Positions 5,973-6,288 of a DNA stretch of 6,288 bases are shown here, one piece after another. Both the position numbers and the translations under genes were made by a program. Positions within the stretch are counted from its first letter, which is position 1. Every line of letters begins with the position of its first letter. The stretch lies in the NCBI GenBank assembly GCA_937871415.1, contig CALMQD010000328.1, positions 1-6,288 of the forward strand. Reading direction: 5' to 3'. The notes beneath the pieces were generated by a model. It did not search any database and was not told where the DNA came from. It saw nothing but the letters and a program-made list of their open reading frames with translations. The DNA comes from an uncultured Phycisphaerales bacterium (GTDB lineage Bacteria > Planctomycetota > Phycisphaerae > Phycisphaerales > UBA1924).

Positions 5973-6287
5973 TCAGGCGGCGGACTTGAGGATCGGCGGA
6001 GAGACGGGGGCTTGCGGGGCGTCGGCGGCGCCCGGGTCGGTGCGGCGGGAGCAATCGACCAGCGCCCCCAGCGAGCGCGCCGCGAGCATCATGTCTTCCG
6101 CCTGGCGTGTCGCCTGCTCGATGCAGGACTGCAGCAGCAGCACGCGCCCCTCGCTCCTGCCGAGCGCTTCGCGCACCTCCGCCGCGGCCTGGCGGGCGCT
6201 CGCGTCGAGCGTCCCCCACTGCTCGCGCGCGGTCGCCAGCGCCTGCCGCGCCTGGTCGCCCGATTTCCGGAGTTCGTGGAGCGTGCC
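5973..6287 (-). CDS. C-terminal part of a helical, probably coiled-coil protein of unknown function
   Basis: The minus-strand frame enters from the right edge and runs 104 residues to TGA at 5975-5973; the start is outside the window. I do not recognise the family. Residues 1 to about 76 are charged and Ala/Gln/Glu/Arg-rich without helix breakers (for example RQALATAREQW, ARQAAAEVREALG, IEQATRQAEDMMLAAR), as expected for a long amphipathic helix or coiled coil. They are followed by a Pro/Ala-rich, probably disordered tail ending PPILKSAA. The frame is chosen over a competing minus-strand frame (6219-5872) because its third codon positions are almost all G or C and its composition is protein-like rather than Arg/Gly/Pro-rich. 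It lies upstream of fabF in the same direction, 97 bases away. No ATG precedes residue 67 from the end, so the small 67-codon reading is only an internal piece. Confidence 0.6.
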   Translation of the reverse strand, partial: GTLHELRKSGDQARQALATAREQWGTLDASARQAAAEVREALGRSEGRVLLLQSCIEQATRQAEDMMLAARSLGALVDCSRRTDPGAADAPQAPVSPPILKSAA

Positions 6288-6288
6288 C

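Noticed and set aside
4616..5989. 457-codon plus-strand open frame
   Set aside because: It is antisense to fabF, whose Cys-His-His motifs are intact on the minus strand; composition is that of a shadow frame.
5872..6219. 115-codon minus-strand frame whose stop overlaps the fabF start
   Set aside because: An overlap with fabF would fit an operon, but the sequence is Gly/Arg/Pro-rich and the alternative frame (6287-5973) has much better third-position GC and helix-like composition.
1..6288. Mobile elements, CRISPR repeats, tRNA or rRNA genes, phage or defence genes
   Set aside because: No transposase motif, regular spaced repeats, long terminal inverted repeats, tRNA-like cloverleaf or rRNA core sequence was seen, and composition is even across the window.

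Overview
The window is strongly GC-rich, densely packed bacterial chromosome with almost no free intergenic DNA. Overlapping start/stop codons, GTG and TTG starts, and insertion-bearing versions of PdxA and FabF suggest a high-GC bacterium, possibly a planctomycete of the Phycisphaerae type. That placement is an impression from protein style, not a proven assignment.

Layout. Positions 1-952 (minus) hold most of a 3'(2'),5'-bisphosphate nucleotidase of the Hal2/CysQ type; its C-terminus lies beyond the left edge. Only 21 bases away, pdxA (974-2149, plus) starts divergently; it encodes the 4-hydroxythreonine-4-phosphate dehydrogenase of vitamin B6 synthesis. A possible bidirectional promoter, with two -10-like boxes sharing a TA, sits in those 21 bases. 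pdxA converges on, and overlaps by 38 bases, the last gene of a minus-strand block.

That block reads, in transcription order, fabF-like ketosynthase (5875-4532, TTG start with a good Shine-Dalgarno), a ten-helix EamA/DMT-type permease (4535-3324), a YbaB/EbfC nucleoid-associated protein (3331-2966) and a Nudix hydrolase (2969-2112). Each junction overlaps (4, 8 and 4 bases), so the four genes very probably form one translationally coupled operon. Upstream of fabF, after a 97-base gap, is the C-terminal part of a helical, probably coiled-coil protein of unknown function (6287-5973).

The genes span lipid synthesis, cofactor synthesis, nucleotide clean-up, transport and DNA architecture. No single pathway ties them together, and the grouping looks like a housekeeping neighbourhood. 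I saw no tRNA, rRNA, CRISPR array, insertion sequence, prophage gene or obvious transfer signature. I found no convincing new multi-gene system; the most interesting points are the tiny divergent promoter region, the overlap chain, and the variant Nudix box.
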